Assembly: GCF_000963965.1 (NCBI RefSeq)
Contig: NZ_BAMX01000017.1
Location: 62,001-126,000, forward strand
DNA length: 64,000 bases
Source of the DNA: Acetobacter orientalis
Lineage (GTDB): Bacteria; Pseudomonadota; Alphaproteobacteria; Acetobacterales; Acetobacteraceae
Direction of reading: 5' to 3'
Shown here: positions 52,780 through 61,732 of the stretch, piece after piece
Position numbering within the stretch: the first letter of the stretch is position 1
Layout of the letters: each line of letters begins with the position of its first letter
Notes under the pieces: model-generated
Database searches by the model: none
Seen by the model: only the letters and a program-made list of their open reading frames with translations
What the model was told of the DNA's origin: nothing
Translations under genes and position numbers: made by a program

Positions 52780-53187
52780 CTACTTCATCAAATTAATTGT
52801 CCGCGTCATCATGGAGCGGGTAATTTGCATTGTGTTTAAATTGGCATCGTAAGAGTGCTGTGCCTCATGCGTGTCCATAATTTCTACCATAGAGTTCACG
52901 TTGGGCATTTTTACATACCCTTTAGCATCTGCTGCCGGGTTGGATGGGTCATAGCGGGTTTCAAACTGGCTATGATCTTGCCCTATCTCCTTTACTTTTA
53001 CGCCTGCAACGCCAGTTGTGCGGTCTAGAGCTTCTTTAAAAGTAATAGTCTTGCGGCGGTATGGGTCAGCATCAGGGGTAGAGCCCGTTGTTTCTTTATT
53101 CGCAAGGTTTTCAGCTGCCACACGCAGGCGCTGTGCTTGCGCTTCCATTCCCGCTGCGGAAACACCGATGGTATTTGTAAAATCCAT
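52780..53187 (-). CDS. flgC: FlgC, proximal rod protein
   Basis: 135 aa. DFTNTIGVSAAGMEAQAQRLRVAAENLANKETTGS and GYVKMPNVNSMVEIMDTHEAQHSYDANLNTMQITRSMMTRTINLMK are standard FlgC ends. It lies 15 bases downstream of flgB. Confidence 0.97.
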   Translation of the reverse strand: MDFTNTIGVSAAGMEAQAQRLRVAAENLANKETTGSTPDADPYRRKTITFKEALDRTTGVAGVKVKEIGQDHSQFETRYDPSNPAADAKGYVKMPNVNSMVEIMDTHEAQHSYDANLNTMQITRSMMTRTINLMK

Positions 53188-53202
53188 AACTCTACGCTGC
53201 CT

Positions 53203-53616
53203 TTAAGAACCGCTGCCTAGTACGGTGGAAATCATGCTGGTATAGCGGCTATAAAGCGTGGTAGCCAAGCGTTGCTGGTCATTTGTATCAGCCACTTTTT
53301 CAAGCTGGTCTTCCAACTTTACTTCATTCCCAGAAATAGAAATATTGCCGCCTGTTGCCGCAGCGTGCGCAGTACCATTGTTACCAGACAAATGCCCGGG
53401 TTCTGTTTGCGCAAGGGTAACAGCCATTTGGTTTTGCAATACCCCCTGAAAAGGGGAGACATCTTTTGCCACATAACCGGGGGTGTCCGCATTCGCTACA
53501 TTGCCCGCCAAAACAGACTGCCGCTTTTCCAGCCATGTTAGCCGGCGCTCAGCCAACCCAAGCAGGTCTGTGCCGTTAGAACTCGACATTGCGTGAGATG
53601 ACAAGGCTTCCAACAT
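53203..53616 (-). CDS. flgB: FlgB, proximal rod protein
   Basis: 137 aa. LGLAERRLTWLEKRQSVLAGNVANADTPGYVAKDVSPFQGVLQ and C-terminal NGNEVKLEDQLEKV-like segment VKLEDQLEKVADTNDQQRLATTLYSRYTSMI are typical of FlgB. The start may be the ATG at 53616 or at 53589. fliE, often next to flgC, is instead at 58933. Confidence 0.95.
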   Translation of the reverse strand: MLEALSSHAMSSSNGTDLLGLAERRLTWLEKRQSVLAGNVANADTPGYVAKDVSPFQGVLQNQMAVTLAQTEPGHLSGNNGTAHAAATGGNISISGNEVKLEDQLEKVADTNDQQRLATTLYSRYTSMISTVLGSGS

Positions 53617-53857
53617 TCACTGCGGCCCTTTGCTACTATGGTCTGCGAGGCGTTGGTAAGCTTGTTGCAAGCGGCCAACCTCCCAAAACTGTGACTACTT
53701 TGGCTGATAACTCTTCCTCAACACATAACACAAGGAATTTTTCGGGTTTTCTTATATCCAGCATGACAGACGCTTACCGCACAGCTATGGTTTGCGCTCA
53801 CAATTTTATCTTGGCATTAACCGCAAACATGCGGCGTTAGGATGCAGTACCCTATAA

Positions 53858-54064
53858 ATGAGCGACCGAATTCTTCTTACCGCTGCCACAACCGTTATTC
53901 TTGTCTGGAGCCTGCTTGCACAAAATGCACACGCTACCTTTGCAGCTATCGGTGTAGCGCTCTGGTTCCCGGCCGGCCTCTGTGCTTTCTTATACGGCTT
54001 TGTTACGCTGGCTACCTGTTATTGGCGGCATGCACCCCTTCCCTACCGATCTCCCTACTATTGA
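53858..54064 (+). CDS. Small membrane protein, unknown (doubtful)
   Basis: 68 aa with two hydrophobic segments (about residues 5-22 and 28-50). It overlaps the start of the next gene by 35 bases in another frame. ATG without a clear ribosome site. Could be a coupled small protein or a chance frame. Confidence 0.35.
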   Translation: MSDRILLTAATTVILVWSLLAQNAHATFAAIGVALWFPAGLCAFLYGFVTLATCYWRHAPLPYRSPYY

Positions 54065-54653
54065 AAGGCGGCGCATACTCGCATTGTGTCTTCTTATTGC
54101 CTCTTTTTCTATTACGTTGCTTATTTTTACCCCTGCGCCGCAAGCAATTGGGCAAATTGTAGCCCTCAATTTTGCCTGCCTTCTTGCCTTATTTGATTGG
54201 AAAGAGAACTGGCTACCCAGCTATATTCTTTTCCCAATGTTCTTGGCCGCTCTTATTTTTGGTATTTTTCTGGGTTCAAGCCAAACTGTTATTCTGGGCG
54301 CAGCCATTGCGTGGCTTATTACAGCCGCAGGGCTTGTATGCCTCTCCATTACATTAAGACGCAATTTTGTATCTGGAGATTATATGGCACTTGTGGGCGC
54401 TTGCGGTGCCAGCGTAGGGCTTGGCAGCGTCTGGACTTTTCTTCTCACAGGAGCATTTCTGTTGTGGGTAGGAAGCATGTTTCGCCGTTATACACGCGCT
54501 GCCTCCCACCATTTACCCTTCACTAATACATGCGTGCTGGCCTTGGCTTTTACATTCCTCTTTCAACACTTACCTAACCTGACCAATGCTTTCCCAGAAC
54601 TCACGCAACAGATTGCGCAAAAAGTCAGGTCTTCTTCTCTCTCTGAGCATTAA
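54030..54653 (+). CDS. Prepilin peptidase-like (A24 family) membrane protein
   Basis: 207 aa, six or more hydrophobic segments. Two aspartates at the A24 positions: LLALFDWKENWLPSYILFPMF and FVSGDYMALVGACGASVGL (the GD motif). A24 enzymes of the CpaA/TadV type process pilins. No pilin or Tad gene is in the window, so its substrate and reason for being here are open. ATG at 54030 chosen; a GTG at 53982 would add 16 residues. Confidence 0.65.
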   Translation: MHPFPTDLPTIERRRILALCLLIASFSITLLIFTPAPQAIGQIVALNFACLLALFDWKENWLPSYILFPMFLAALIFGIFLGSSQTVILGAAIAWLITAAGLVCLSITLRRNFVSGDYMALVGACGASVGLGSVWTFLLTGAFLLWVGSMFRRYTRAASHHLPFTNTCVLALAFTFLFQHLPNLTNAFPELTQQIAQKVRSSSLSEH

Positions 54654-54659
54654 AGCGTT

Positions 54660-57308
54660 TTACGGCTCTACTTTAGCCGCACTCTCTTGCGCCGTCAGCA
54701 AACCAAAAACACGCCCAGTATCTCCATCAAGAGACCGGCTGCCAATGCGGGCCAACAACCAGCTTAACGTTTCTTTATCCCCAGCTTGAGACGCATCAGA
54801 GGCAATGCGCAAAGCCAAGAATTGCTGCGCGGGAGTTAAGACCCCTTTGGGGGGAAGATCTGTTTCCGCCATGCGCCGCAAATCTGCTACAGCCGCCGCC
54901 CACTCGCCTTTATTTTCATGAATATGCGCACTCATATCCAACGAGACCGCTGCTTGGTCTGCCCCAAGAAGGCCCAGCGCTGTTGTCTGATCTCCACTCT
55001 CAAGCGCCACCCTGGCCTGTATGTGGTGCCTCGCAGCTCTTACATCATCAGACAGAGCGGGATCATCTGTACGCGTAAGGATATTAGCCGCCAATGCCGG
55101 CTGTTTCTGGTCTAAGTACGCCGTAGCCAGAGCGTTCCCCGCCAAAGCGCGTAAATCTGGCTTATCAAACATCGGAATCGCATCAGAAAACGCCTGCTGC
55201 GCTTGGTCTGGCAGGTCAAGCGACATCAGCAATTTGCCATAGGCCAAAACAACTTCTGCTTTTTGCGGTCCAGTCGGTAGTTCCGCCATATGCGCGCGCA
55301 GCATTGCGGCATCATGCAGCAGGGCATCATGGTTGCTCTCACCCGTTGAATCGCGCGCAATATTCAACAAAATCTGGGAGAGCATAGACGACATAACCGT
55401 ATCCATGCCTTTAGGGGCGTAAGCTTTGGCTTGGGCAAGTGCCGTAAGGGCATCGCTCCATTTACGGGCACGAATATACGCATCAGCTTGCAACAAGCGC
55501 AGCATAGCCTCACGCCCAGCTAGGCGCGCATCAAGCAAAAGGCTTTCAAATTTATCTGCAGCTTTCTCAGGTGTAATTTTTCCATCAGAAAGCTGAAGAG
55601 CCGTTGTCTGCTCAAGCGCTTTTTCAGCAATAACCGGGTCACGGTTGGTTTCAAGTTTTTGGAAAGTATCAATGGCCTCTTTACGCTTGCCAGTACGGAG
55701 CGCTTTAAAAGCCTTGGCTAAATCATACACTGGTTCGGCTGGCAAACCGTCTAACGCCGCCATATCTTGCGGGGTGCCATAGCGGCCAATATGCTCAGCC
55801 GCAAAGGGCAATAACACCGCACGAATATTAGAGGGGTAGCTCTCTATGCGTTTAAAATCGAGCGCAAGCGTGTGTGCTGCATCAGCATTTTGGCCCCCAA
55901 TAGAGGCATCATAAAGGCCGCGCCAAAGCTGCGTTGCACGCCGCTCGGCCTCTGGCCATGGCTCATCCAGCAAAGAAGCCCCATCCATATTGCCACACAG
56001 CAATTCTGCTGCTGCCAGCAAAAAGCGCACATCAGGCCGAGCAGATTCTTCGGGGTCATCTTGTAACGCAACGGTCAAGATTGCGCGGGCCTGCAATGCA
56101 TCACCGTTGCTAAAAGCCGCACGAGCTGCGTCTAACCTACGCGCAAACCTATCGGCAGGGCTGGAATCTGCTGCCGCTAACTGAGCCGCCTGAAACCGTT
56201 TTTCCATAGCAAGGTCAGAAAGGTTATTCAGACCCAACCATTCTGAATCGACATCGTTTGCGTAAATAGCAACGCCTTCATCCAATAAAGGCTTGCCTTC
56301 ACGCATAAGCAATGCCCCTCGTGCCGTTGCTTTCATCGTGATGTCTGGGGCATTGGGAGAGACGACAACCCCCTCAACCGAGGGCCAAACATCATACCCC
56401 TGCCCTTTGCGGAAAGACAGAACACCACCATCATCAAAAGCTGATGTGCCTACTAGCAGCTTCTGGCCCGAAACCGGGTCTTTAATGGCAAGCACACGCC
56501 CCGGCTTACGCATGGGGTACAGTACACCGGCATCATCGGTCTGCGGTATTAAAATACGGCGGTTACCGTAAGCATTGCCGGGCGGGGGTTTATCGCCCAA
56601 CACCCAACCCTCTGCTTGTTGCGACAAGTATAAGTTACGCGTGTCTGGCAAATAGACCTGGATAAGCGTGGCATCTGGCAGCGTATCAACTGTTAAGGTT
56701 GAAAACAGACCATCACCACGCAATGCGCTTGTATCAAGGGGCTCTACGTTATCAACAACAATTAAAAACCTGTTACCACTGCGAAAAGCAGCCAACCCTA
56801 CCCGCGCAGAAATAGGAATAAGAACGCGGCTTACAGAAACCGGTGTTTGTGGTGCCACACTGGCAGCGGCTGCCACCTGCTCAGCCGTAAGTGGTTGTAG
56901 TGGTACGCCCGGGGCCAGTTTACCCGCTCCAGCCTTCGCACTCGGCGCAACAGGCGGTGGCGGGGCGGGCGGGCGGTCAAGCACTGTAGCCTGCCACGAC
57001 CCCGGCAACCCGTGAATAACCACGTTGCCATCTTTCCCTATGTCCAGCGGGTCTGCCTTGACCTGTGTATCTGCTGGCAACGGCTTGCCGTCGGCGGCCG
57101 CCTGCCCCTCTGTTCCATCTTGGGCTGGGGTTTTCTTGTGCTTATGCTTATTTTTATGTTTTTTGTGGTGCTTGGGCTTATCTGGCTGAGTTGTTGCGGC
57201 CCCATCGGCAGGAGGCTCTGCCATAACTGGCGTTATAGCCGTGCATGCAAGAAGAAACGCGAACGGCAAAACCAAACGGTGCGCGCGAAAAAGAGAACTG
57301 AAATGCAC
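54660..57308 (-). CDS. Large periplasmic AMIN-like/TPR-like protein in flagellar locus
   Basis: 882 aa. Signal peptide (LVLPFAFLLACTAITPVMA), then a Lys/His-rich tract (KPKHHKKHKNKHKHKK, residues about 44-59) and Pro-rich linker. The next part (about 160-240) reads ISARVGLAAFRSGNRFLIVVDNVEPLD ... NLYLSQQAEGWVLG, like an AMIN-type beta domain. From about 400 on it is helical with TPR-like repeats (ARRLDAARAAFSNGDALQARAILTVALQDDP). Start is GTG. AMIN domains bind peptidoglycan or secretin-type partners. Function unknown; location suggests a flagellar or envelope role. Divergent from nothing nearby: the 82-residue gene precedes it on the same strand, with a terminator between. Confidence 0.65.
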   Translation of the reverse strand: MHFSSLFRAHRLVLPFAFLLACTAITPVMAEPPADGAATTQPDKPKHHKKHKNKHKHKKTPAQDGTEGQAAADGKPLPADTQVKADPLDIGKDGNVVIHGLPGSWQATVLDRPPAPPPPVAPSAKAGAGKLAPGVPLQPLTAEQVAAAASVAPQTPVSVSRVLIPISARVGLAAFRSGNRFLIVVDNVEPLDTSALRGDGLFSTLTVDTLPDATLIQVYLPDTRNLYLSQQAEGWVLGDKPPPGNAYGNRRILIPQTDDAGVLYPMRKPGRVLAIKDPVSGQKLLVGTSAFDDGGVLSFRKGQGYDVWPSVEGVVVSPNAPDITMKATARGALLMREGKPLLDEGVAIYANDVDSEWLGLNNLSDLAMEKRFQAAQLAAADSSPADRFARRLDAARAAFSNGDALQARAILTVALQDDPEESARPDVRFLLAAAELLCGNMDGASLLDEPWPEAERRATQLWRGLYDASIGGQNADAAHTLALDFKRIESYPSNIRAVLLPFAAEHIGRYGTPQDMAALDGLPAEPVYDLAKAFKALRTGKRKEAIDTFQKLETNRDPVIAEKALEQTTALQLSDGKITPEKAADKFESLLLDARLAGREAMLRLLQADAYIRARKWSDALTALAQAKAYAPKGMDTVMSSMLSQILLNIARDSTGESNHDALLHDAAMLRAHMAELPTGPQKAEVVLAYGKLLMSLDLPDQAQQAFSDAIPMFDKPDLRALAGNALATAYLDQKQPALAANILTRTDDPALSDDVRAARHHIQARVALESGDQTTALGLLGADQAAVSLDMSAHIHENKGEWAAAVADLRRMAETDLPPKGVLTPAQQFLALRIASDASQAGDKETLSWLLARIGSRSLDGDTGRVFGLLTAQESAAKVEP

Positions 57309-57432
57309 GTATCATCAACCCTGAAAAACAGCACCCTCATCACATGAGGCCCTGCCACACCCTAAAGCCTCACTCAAACAGTTCCAAACCACACGCAACC
57401 CCAAGACGTAAGCCTTGGCCACCTGAAAAACC

Positions 57433-57471
57433 AAAACGCTGCCTGCCAAAACAGGCACCTAGCAGCGTTTT
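57433..57471 (-). terminator. Terminator after the small minus-strand gene
   Basis: Stem AAAACGCTGC (57433-57442) / GCAGCGTTTT (57462-57471) with an inner GCCTG/CAGGC hairpin. On the minus strand it ends GCAGCGTTTTGGTTTTT. It may also act for plus-strand transcription (GTTTTTAAG). Confidence 0.7.
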
Positions 57472-57515
57472 TAAGTTAACAAGGCATAACGTGTCGTTTG
57501 GTCAGCCGTTAAAAT

Positions 57516-57764
57516 TTAGGCCAGCAGATTTACCAGACTTGATGTGGCGGAATTCTTTTTCTCGCCATGAGCTGAAGGCACAATCTGGCCAGACGCATCA
57601 AACTGGACAGAAGAAGATGAGCCATCAACACCAGATGAAATAACATTGAAGCCAGATGCGGCAACGTTTTCTGGCTTAAGCGCACGGTGCACACTACTGC
57701 TAAGGTTGGTGGTTGCCACACGCATGCTGGAGGCAAGAGAAGCTGCGGCTGTTGTGTCTGCCAT
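57516..57764 (-). CDS. Small protein, possibly rod-protein-related, unknown
   Basis: 82 aa from the ATG at 57764 (GGA about 10 bases upstream; an ATG at 57776 is also possible). It begins ADTTAAASLASSMRVATTNLSSSVHRAL, somewhat like the N-terminal helix of rod/hook proteins, followed by Ser/Gly-rich GFNVISSGVDGSSSSVQFDASG and ends SSLVNLLA. No signal peptide. The family is not recognised. Confidence 0.5.
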   Translation of the reverse strand: MADTTAAASLASSMRVATTNLSSSVHRALKPENVAASGFNVISSGVDGSSSSVQFDASGQIVPSAHGEKKNSATSSLVNLLA

Positions 57765-57971
57765 ATTTTTCACCATTCCAAGAGACGTAGAAATTATCAC
57801 ACCACTCCGAAAAACAGAGCCAGAATAGTTCCAACACCGCTTCATCGCTGTGCGCAGAGTATGAGATGGCGCGCACTTAGCCAAGATTTTTTTTACATTT
57901 GCTCTTGCCCTTGGGTTTTAGGGAGTGGCAACAAAGAGCAACAGGCAAACATTTAGCCAAGAAACGGAAGC

Positions 57972-58772
57972 ATGCGCATACTTTGTATAGGCAGCAATAC
58001 TGCACACGATCTTGGCCGCCCTTGCACCGCCCTTACCAAAGCCGCAGCCGATGGCACGGTTGCCATTACGCTTTCCGAGCCAGATGGTGTTGTTGAAACA
58101 TTACGGCGCTCGCAATATGACCTTGTTGTCATTCAAGCCCCAACACCAGAAACGCGCTTGCTACGCCATATCCGCAACAGCCGCCTTTCAACACCTATTT
58201 GTTTTATCGTAAGCACGACCACCCCACACCAAACAGCAGATGCTTTAGTGCTGGGCGCAGATGAATGCGTACTCACCTCGATAGAGCCAGTAGAACTCCT
58301 CGCCCGCTTGCGCGCAGTGGTACGCCGCTCAGGAGGGCACGATAGCCAAACTCTGCATATAGGCCGCCTTACGGTAGATGTTGCCACCCGCCAAGCTTGC
58401 GTAGACCAAAAACTAGTGCCACTTACCCCAAAAGAGTACGACCTTGTTGAACTGCTTGCGCTCCGTAAAAACCAATTTTTAAACAAAGAAGCCGTACTAG
58501 ATAGCCTTTATACCGGTGAAGATGAGCCGCATGGCAAGGTCATTGATGTCATGGTCTGCAAAATCCGTAAAAAAATGCGGGTTTTTGAGATAAGCGACCC
58601 CTTCTTAACCTTATGGCGCACAGGCTACCGCCTTAATGAAGAAGCCTTTACCCCTACCGCAGCAATTATGAACGCAAGCCAAGGAACCCACGCCTCTCGC
58701 GAGAGTAGTATACCTATCCGCTCGGGTATTAATATTATTACCCCCCAGAAAAAGCTGATAGAAACGCTCTAA
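57972..58772 (+). CDS. CtrA/OmpR-type regulator with degenerate receiver
   Basis: 266 aa. N-terminal receiver fold without its active site: the acidic pair region reads CIGSN, the phosphorylation site in YDLVVIQAP is Gln55, and the late lysine region reads VLTSIEP. C-terminal winged helix (about 125-225) is CtrA-like: VPLTPKEYDLVELLALRKNQFLNKEAVLDSLYTGEDEP then KVIDVMVCKIRKKM, and the wing LWRTGYRLNE. A 40-residue tail follows. It probably binds DNA without phosphorylation and may control the flagellar genes, like FtcR in Brucella. It is upstream of fliE. GGAAG lies just before the ATG. Confidence 0.85.
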   Translation: MRILCIGSNTAHDLGRPCTALTKAAADGTVAITLSEPDGVVETLRRSQYDLVVIQAPTPETRLLRHIRNSRLSTPICFIVSTTTPHQTADALVLGADECVLTSIEPVELLARLRAVVRRSGGHDSQTLHIGRLTVDVATRQACVDQKLVPLTPKEYDLVELLALRKNQFLNKEAVLDSLYTGEDEPHGKVIDVMVCKIRKKMRVFEISDPFLTLWRTGYRLNEEAFTPTAAIMNASQGTHASRESSIPIRSGINIITPQKKLIETL

Positions 58773-58932
58773 AGCCTCGCGTTGCTTTTCTGGCACAAAC
58801 CTCTTGCCCTCATTAAAGGCTAACAAAAAGATACTGGCTTTGTGCGGGCCAATAGAGTTAATAAGAACCTACTTTCAAGGCTAACCCTTCAGATCTCCTC
58901 AGCGCAGGATCTCTGAGGGGGAATGGACAAAG

Positions 58933-59268
58933 ATGATAAACGACATCACCACACGCTCCTTCGATGCGATGAACGCTTACCAGCAGTTGCAAAAAACAAC
59001 GGCTGGCGCAAACAGCCAAGACAGCGCAACTGGAGCCTCATCTGACGCTGTGTCAGATTTCAGCACTGCTCTCGAAAGTGCTCTGCAAGGTGCTATTGGC
59101 ACGGGTAAAAAAGCTGAAAAGCAAAGTGCGCTCGGCCTTTCAGGCTCTGGTGATGTCACCAGCATTGCTACGTCTGTTGAAGAAGCAAAAATTACGCTGC
59201 AAACCGTCACCACCATCAGAGACCGTGTTGTGCAGGCGTACCAAGAAGTCATGAAAATGTCGATCTAA
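58933..59268 (+). CDS. fliE: FliE, MS-ring/rod adaptor
   Basis: 111 aa. C-terminal pattern VEEAKITLQTVTTIRDRVVQAYQEVMKMSI is characteristic. First gene of fliE-fliQ-fliR-flhB, with GAGGGG before the ATG. FliE starts rod assembly and touches FliP/FliR. Confidence 0.93.
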   Translation: MINDITTRSFDAMNAYQQLQKTTAGANSQDSATGASSDAVSDFSTALESALQGAIGTGKKAEKQSALGLSGSGDVTSIATSVEEAKITLQTVTTIRDRVVQAYQEVMKMSI

Positions 59269-59277
59269 GTCGGCCCC

Positions 59278-59553
59278 ATGAACCACGCTGTCGATATTCA
59301 GGATATTTTACGCCAAACCCTGATTGTTACAGTGAAAATGGGCGCACCATCGCTTCTGGCCTCGCTTCTTGTTGGGGTATTGGTCTCTCTTTTTCAGGCC
59401 ATGACCCAGATAAGCGAAGCAACATTGTCTTTCGTGCCAAAATTTGTGGCAACCATGGCGGCCCTTTTACTGACTGGGTCGTTTATGTATTCCACTCTGC
59501 ACACCTACGCTCAGACCATTTTTGACCAAATGATTGTCGCTGGTGGCTCATGA
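59278..59553 (+). CDS. fliQ: FliQ, export-gate protein
   Basis: 91 aa with two membrane helices: LIVTVKMGAPSLLASLLVGVLVSLFQAMTQISEATLSFVPKF and the second TMAALLLTGSFMYSTL. Standard length and motif QAMTQI. 9 bases after fliE. Confidence 0.96.
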   Translation: MNHAVDIQDILRQTLIVTVKMGAPSLLASLLVGVLVSLFQAMTQISEATLSFVPKFVATMAALLLTGSFMYSTLHTYAQTIFDQMIVAGGS

Positions 59554-59584
59554 GCCACGCATCTGCTCTCTCTTTTGCTCTAAA

Positions 59585-60394
59585 ATGAACGACTTTACGT
59601 TCTCCATCACCTCGCTCCCCACTCTAGCCGCCATGTTCCTTATCGTCATGTGCAGGGTAAGCGCCGTTGTTATGGTCTCACCGGGGTTAGGTGAAACCAC
59701 TTCCCCCATGATGATACGCGCAGGTATTGCCCTGTGTATGTCTGTTACAATTTTACCTGTCGTGCAGCCCTATGTGCTCCCCATTACAAAAGCAGCCCTT
59801 AACTCTCCCGCGCAAACGCTTGGCATTATTGCCATAGAGTTGCTATGCGGCATTTTTCTTGGCTGGCTCGCCCGCTTGGTCGCATTAAGCTTTGCTATTG
59901 CCATGCAAATGATTGCTGTCTTTACCGGCTTAGCCAGCGTACTCCAGCCCGATACAGAGCTTGGGGCTTCAAGCACAGCACTTAGCCACATGGCCACAAT
60001 GCTTATTCCCGTTATATTTCTCTCTACGGGGCTTTATATTTTACCGTTAACTGCTGTCACCGGCTCTTATAACCTGTTTCCACCCGGCCATATGCCCATG
60101 ATAGGCGATATGGCTAAAAGCATTACGCAAACATCATCGCATGTTTTTATGCTGGCGTTGCAGTTGTCCGCCCCTTTTGTGCTTATTGGTACATTATGGC
60201 CTGCCATGTTGGGGGTTTTAAACCGGCTCCTTCCGTCTATCCAAGTTTACTCCATTGCCATGCCAGCCCAAATTCTTGGGGGTGTTTTACTATTGGCCAT
60301 TCTCATTCAAGTTCTCACGGGTATCTGGCAGGAACGCGCGCAAGATATGCTCCTCAATATGCCCGGCATAAACCGCCTGCACGCGCACCCCTAG
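59585..60394 (+). CDS. fliR: FliR, export-gate protein
   Basis: 269 aa from the ATG at 59585. Multiple membrane helices: TLAAMFLIVMCRVSAVVMVSPGLGETTSPMMIRAGIALCMSV, ELLCGIFLGWLARLVALSFAIAMQM, SAPFVLIGTLWPAMLGVLNRLLPSIQVYSIAMPAQILGGVLLLAI. A TTG at 59534 would overlap fliQ; the ATG is more likely. Fits the FliPQR pore. Confidence 0.94.
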   Translation: MNDFTFSITSLPTLAAMFLIVMCRVSAVVMVSPGLGETTSPMMIRAGIALCMSVTILPVVQPYVLPITKAALNSPAQTLGIIAIELLCGIFLGWLARLVALSFAIAMQMIAVFTGLASVLQPDTELGASSTALSHMATMLIPVIFLSTGLYILPLTAVTGSYNLFPPGHMPMIGDMAKSITQTSSHVFMLALQLSAPFVLIGTLWPAMLGVLNRLLPSIQVYSIAMPAQILGGVLLLAILIQVLTGIWQERAQDMLLNMPGINRLHAHP

Positions 60395-60409
60395 CCTAAG
60401 CGAGCAACC

Positions 60410-61489
60410 ATGGCAGAAGATGGGTCAGGCGGGGGAGAGCGGAGTCAAGCCCCAACAGAGAAGCGCCTTCAAACCGCGCGTGAAGAAGGGAATATTGCTC
60501 AGTCCAGAGAACTGGGCATGCTCTTAATTCTGGGTATTTTTCTACTCGTTTTTTCAACCACAACGGGCGTTTCTGCTAAACGATTTTTGCTGCATATGCG
60601 CGGCATTATGGAGCATTTTGGCAGCACCCCGTACGACATGACCGTTGTGTACGACCTTGCTAAACAAGCCTTTATTGAAGGCTTGTTTTTGGCCGCCCCC
60701 TTGGCCTGCACAAGCTTTACCGTCATTCTTACTATCGGTTTTTTACAAACCTCTTTTTTGTTTCGTCCTGAATCTTTAGCACCAGACATCTCACGTCTTT
60801 CCCCCATGCGGGGCATTAAGCGTATGTTCAGCGTGAACAACTTGGTCGAAACACTCAAAAGCCTTGTTAAATTTACGGCCTTCGGCACCCTGCTTTATGG
60901 TGTCGCTAAAAAAACGCTCGCCATTGCCCCACTCACTGAGCGCTGGACTATCCCCTATCTCACCTCTCAAATTGCTGGCTGGTTTATCTATGCCACACTG
61001 GTTATTTTGGCCCTGCAAGCACTCATTGCAGTACTGGACGACCTCTGGACACGCTACAACCGACTACGCGGCTTACGTATGAGCTTTCAAGACATTAAGG
61101 AAGAAACCAAACAAACAGACGGTGACCCCCACATTAAGAGCAGACAGCGCCAAATCCGCCTAAAACGCTCCCGCCAACGCATGATGCATGATGTTCGCAA
61201 AGCCACGGTGGTTATTACCAACCCCACACATTACGCAGTCGCCTTGGTTTACGACGCCGCAACAGATGCTGCCCCAAAAATTGTTGGCAAAGGCACAGAC
61301 GAACTCGCGGCCCGCATACGTGAGGCAGCAACCGAGGCCAAAGTGCCGGTCGTCCCCAACCCACCCTTAGCGCGCGCCCTCTACACTCTCCCCTTAGAAA
61401 GTGAAATTCCTGCTGAGTATTTCCAACCCGTTGCCGCTGTCATCGCTTATATCATGAAACTCAAAACACCCGGCTCACGTGCCTCATAA
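60410..61489 (+). CDS. flhB: FlhB, export-gate switch protein
   Basis: 359 aa. N-terminus GGERSQAPTEKRLQTAREEGNIAQSRELG, four membrane helices, and the self-cleavage motif NPTH in VVITNPTHYAVALVYD. C-terminal domain ends VPVVPNPPLARALYTLPLESEIPAEYFQPVAAVIAYI. FlhB switches from hook to filament export together with FliK. Starts 15 bases after fliR. Confidence 0.97.
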   Translation: MAEDGSGGGERSQAPTEKRLQTAREEGNIAQSRELGMLLILGIFLLVFSTTTGVSAKRFLLHMRGIMEHFGSTPYDMTVVYDLAKQAFIEGLFLAAPLACTSFTVILTIGFLQTSFLFRPESLAPDISRLSPMRGIKRMFSVNNLVETLKSLVKFTAFGTLLYGVAKKTLAIAPLTERWTIPYLTSQIAGWFIYATLVILALQALIAVLDDLWTRYNRLRGLRMSFQDIKEETKQTDGDPHIKSRQRQIRLKRSRQRMMHDVRKATVVITNPTHYAVALVYDAATDAAPKIVGKGTDELAARIREAATEAKVPVVPNPPLARALYTLPLESEIPAEYFQPVAAVIAYIMKLKTPGSRAS

Positions 61490-61732
61490 AGTCTTAAATA
61501 TACCCTACCATATCAGTGCTTTATTACTCCTTTTTAATTAAGCCAAAGTTTCCTATTCTCGGTAAAATCTTGTATTTTAGAGCACGCATGCTACTCAAGA
61601 CAGCAAGCATAGGTGCGCCCGTACGTCATAGTACACGCACCACCAACCCTGACGGCTGTTCGCTTTTCCGCACTCTCATGCGGGCCTTCACGAACACGCC
61701 CTTCAAACGCGTAGGCAAGACAGGAACCCTTC

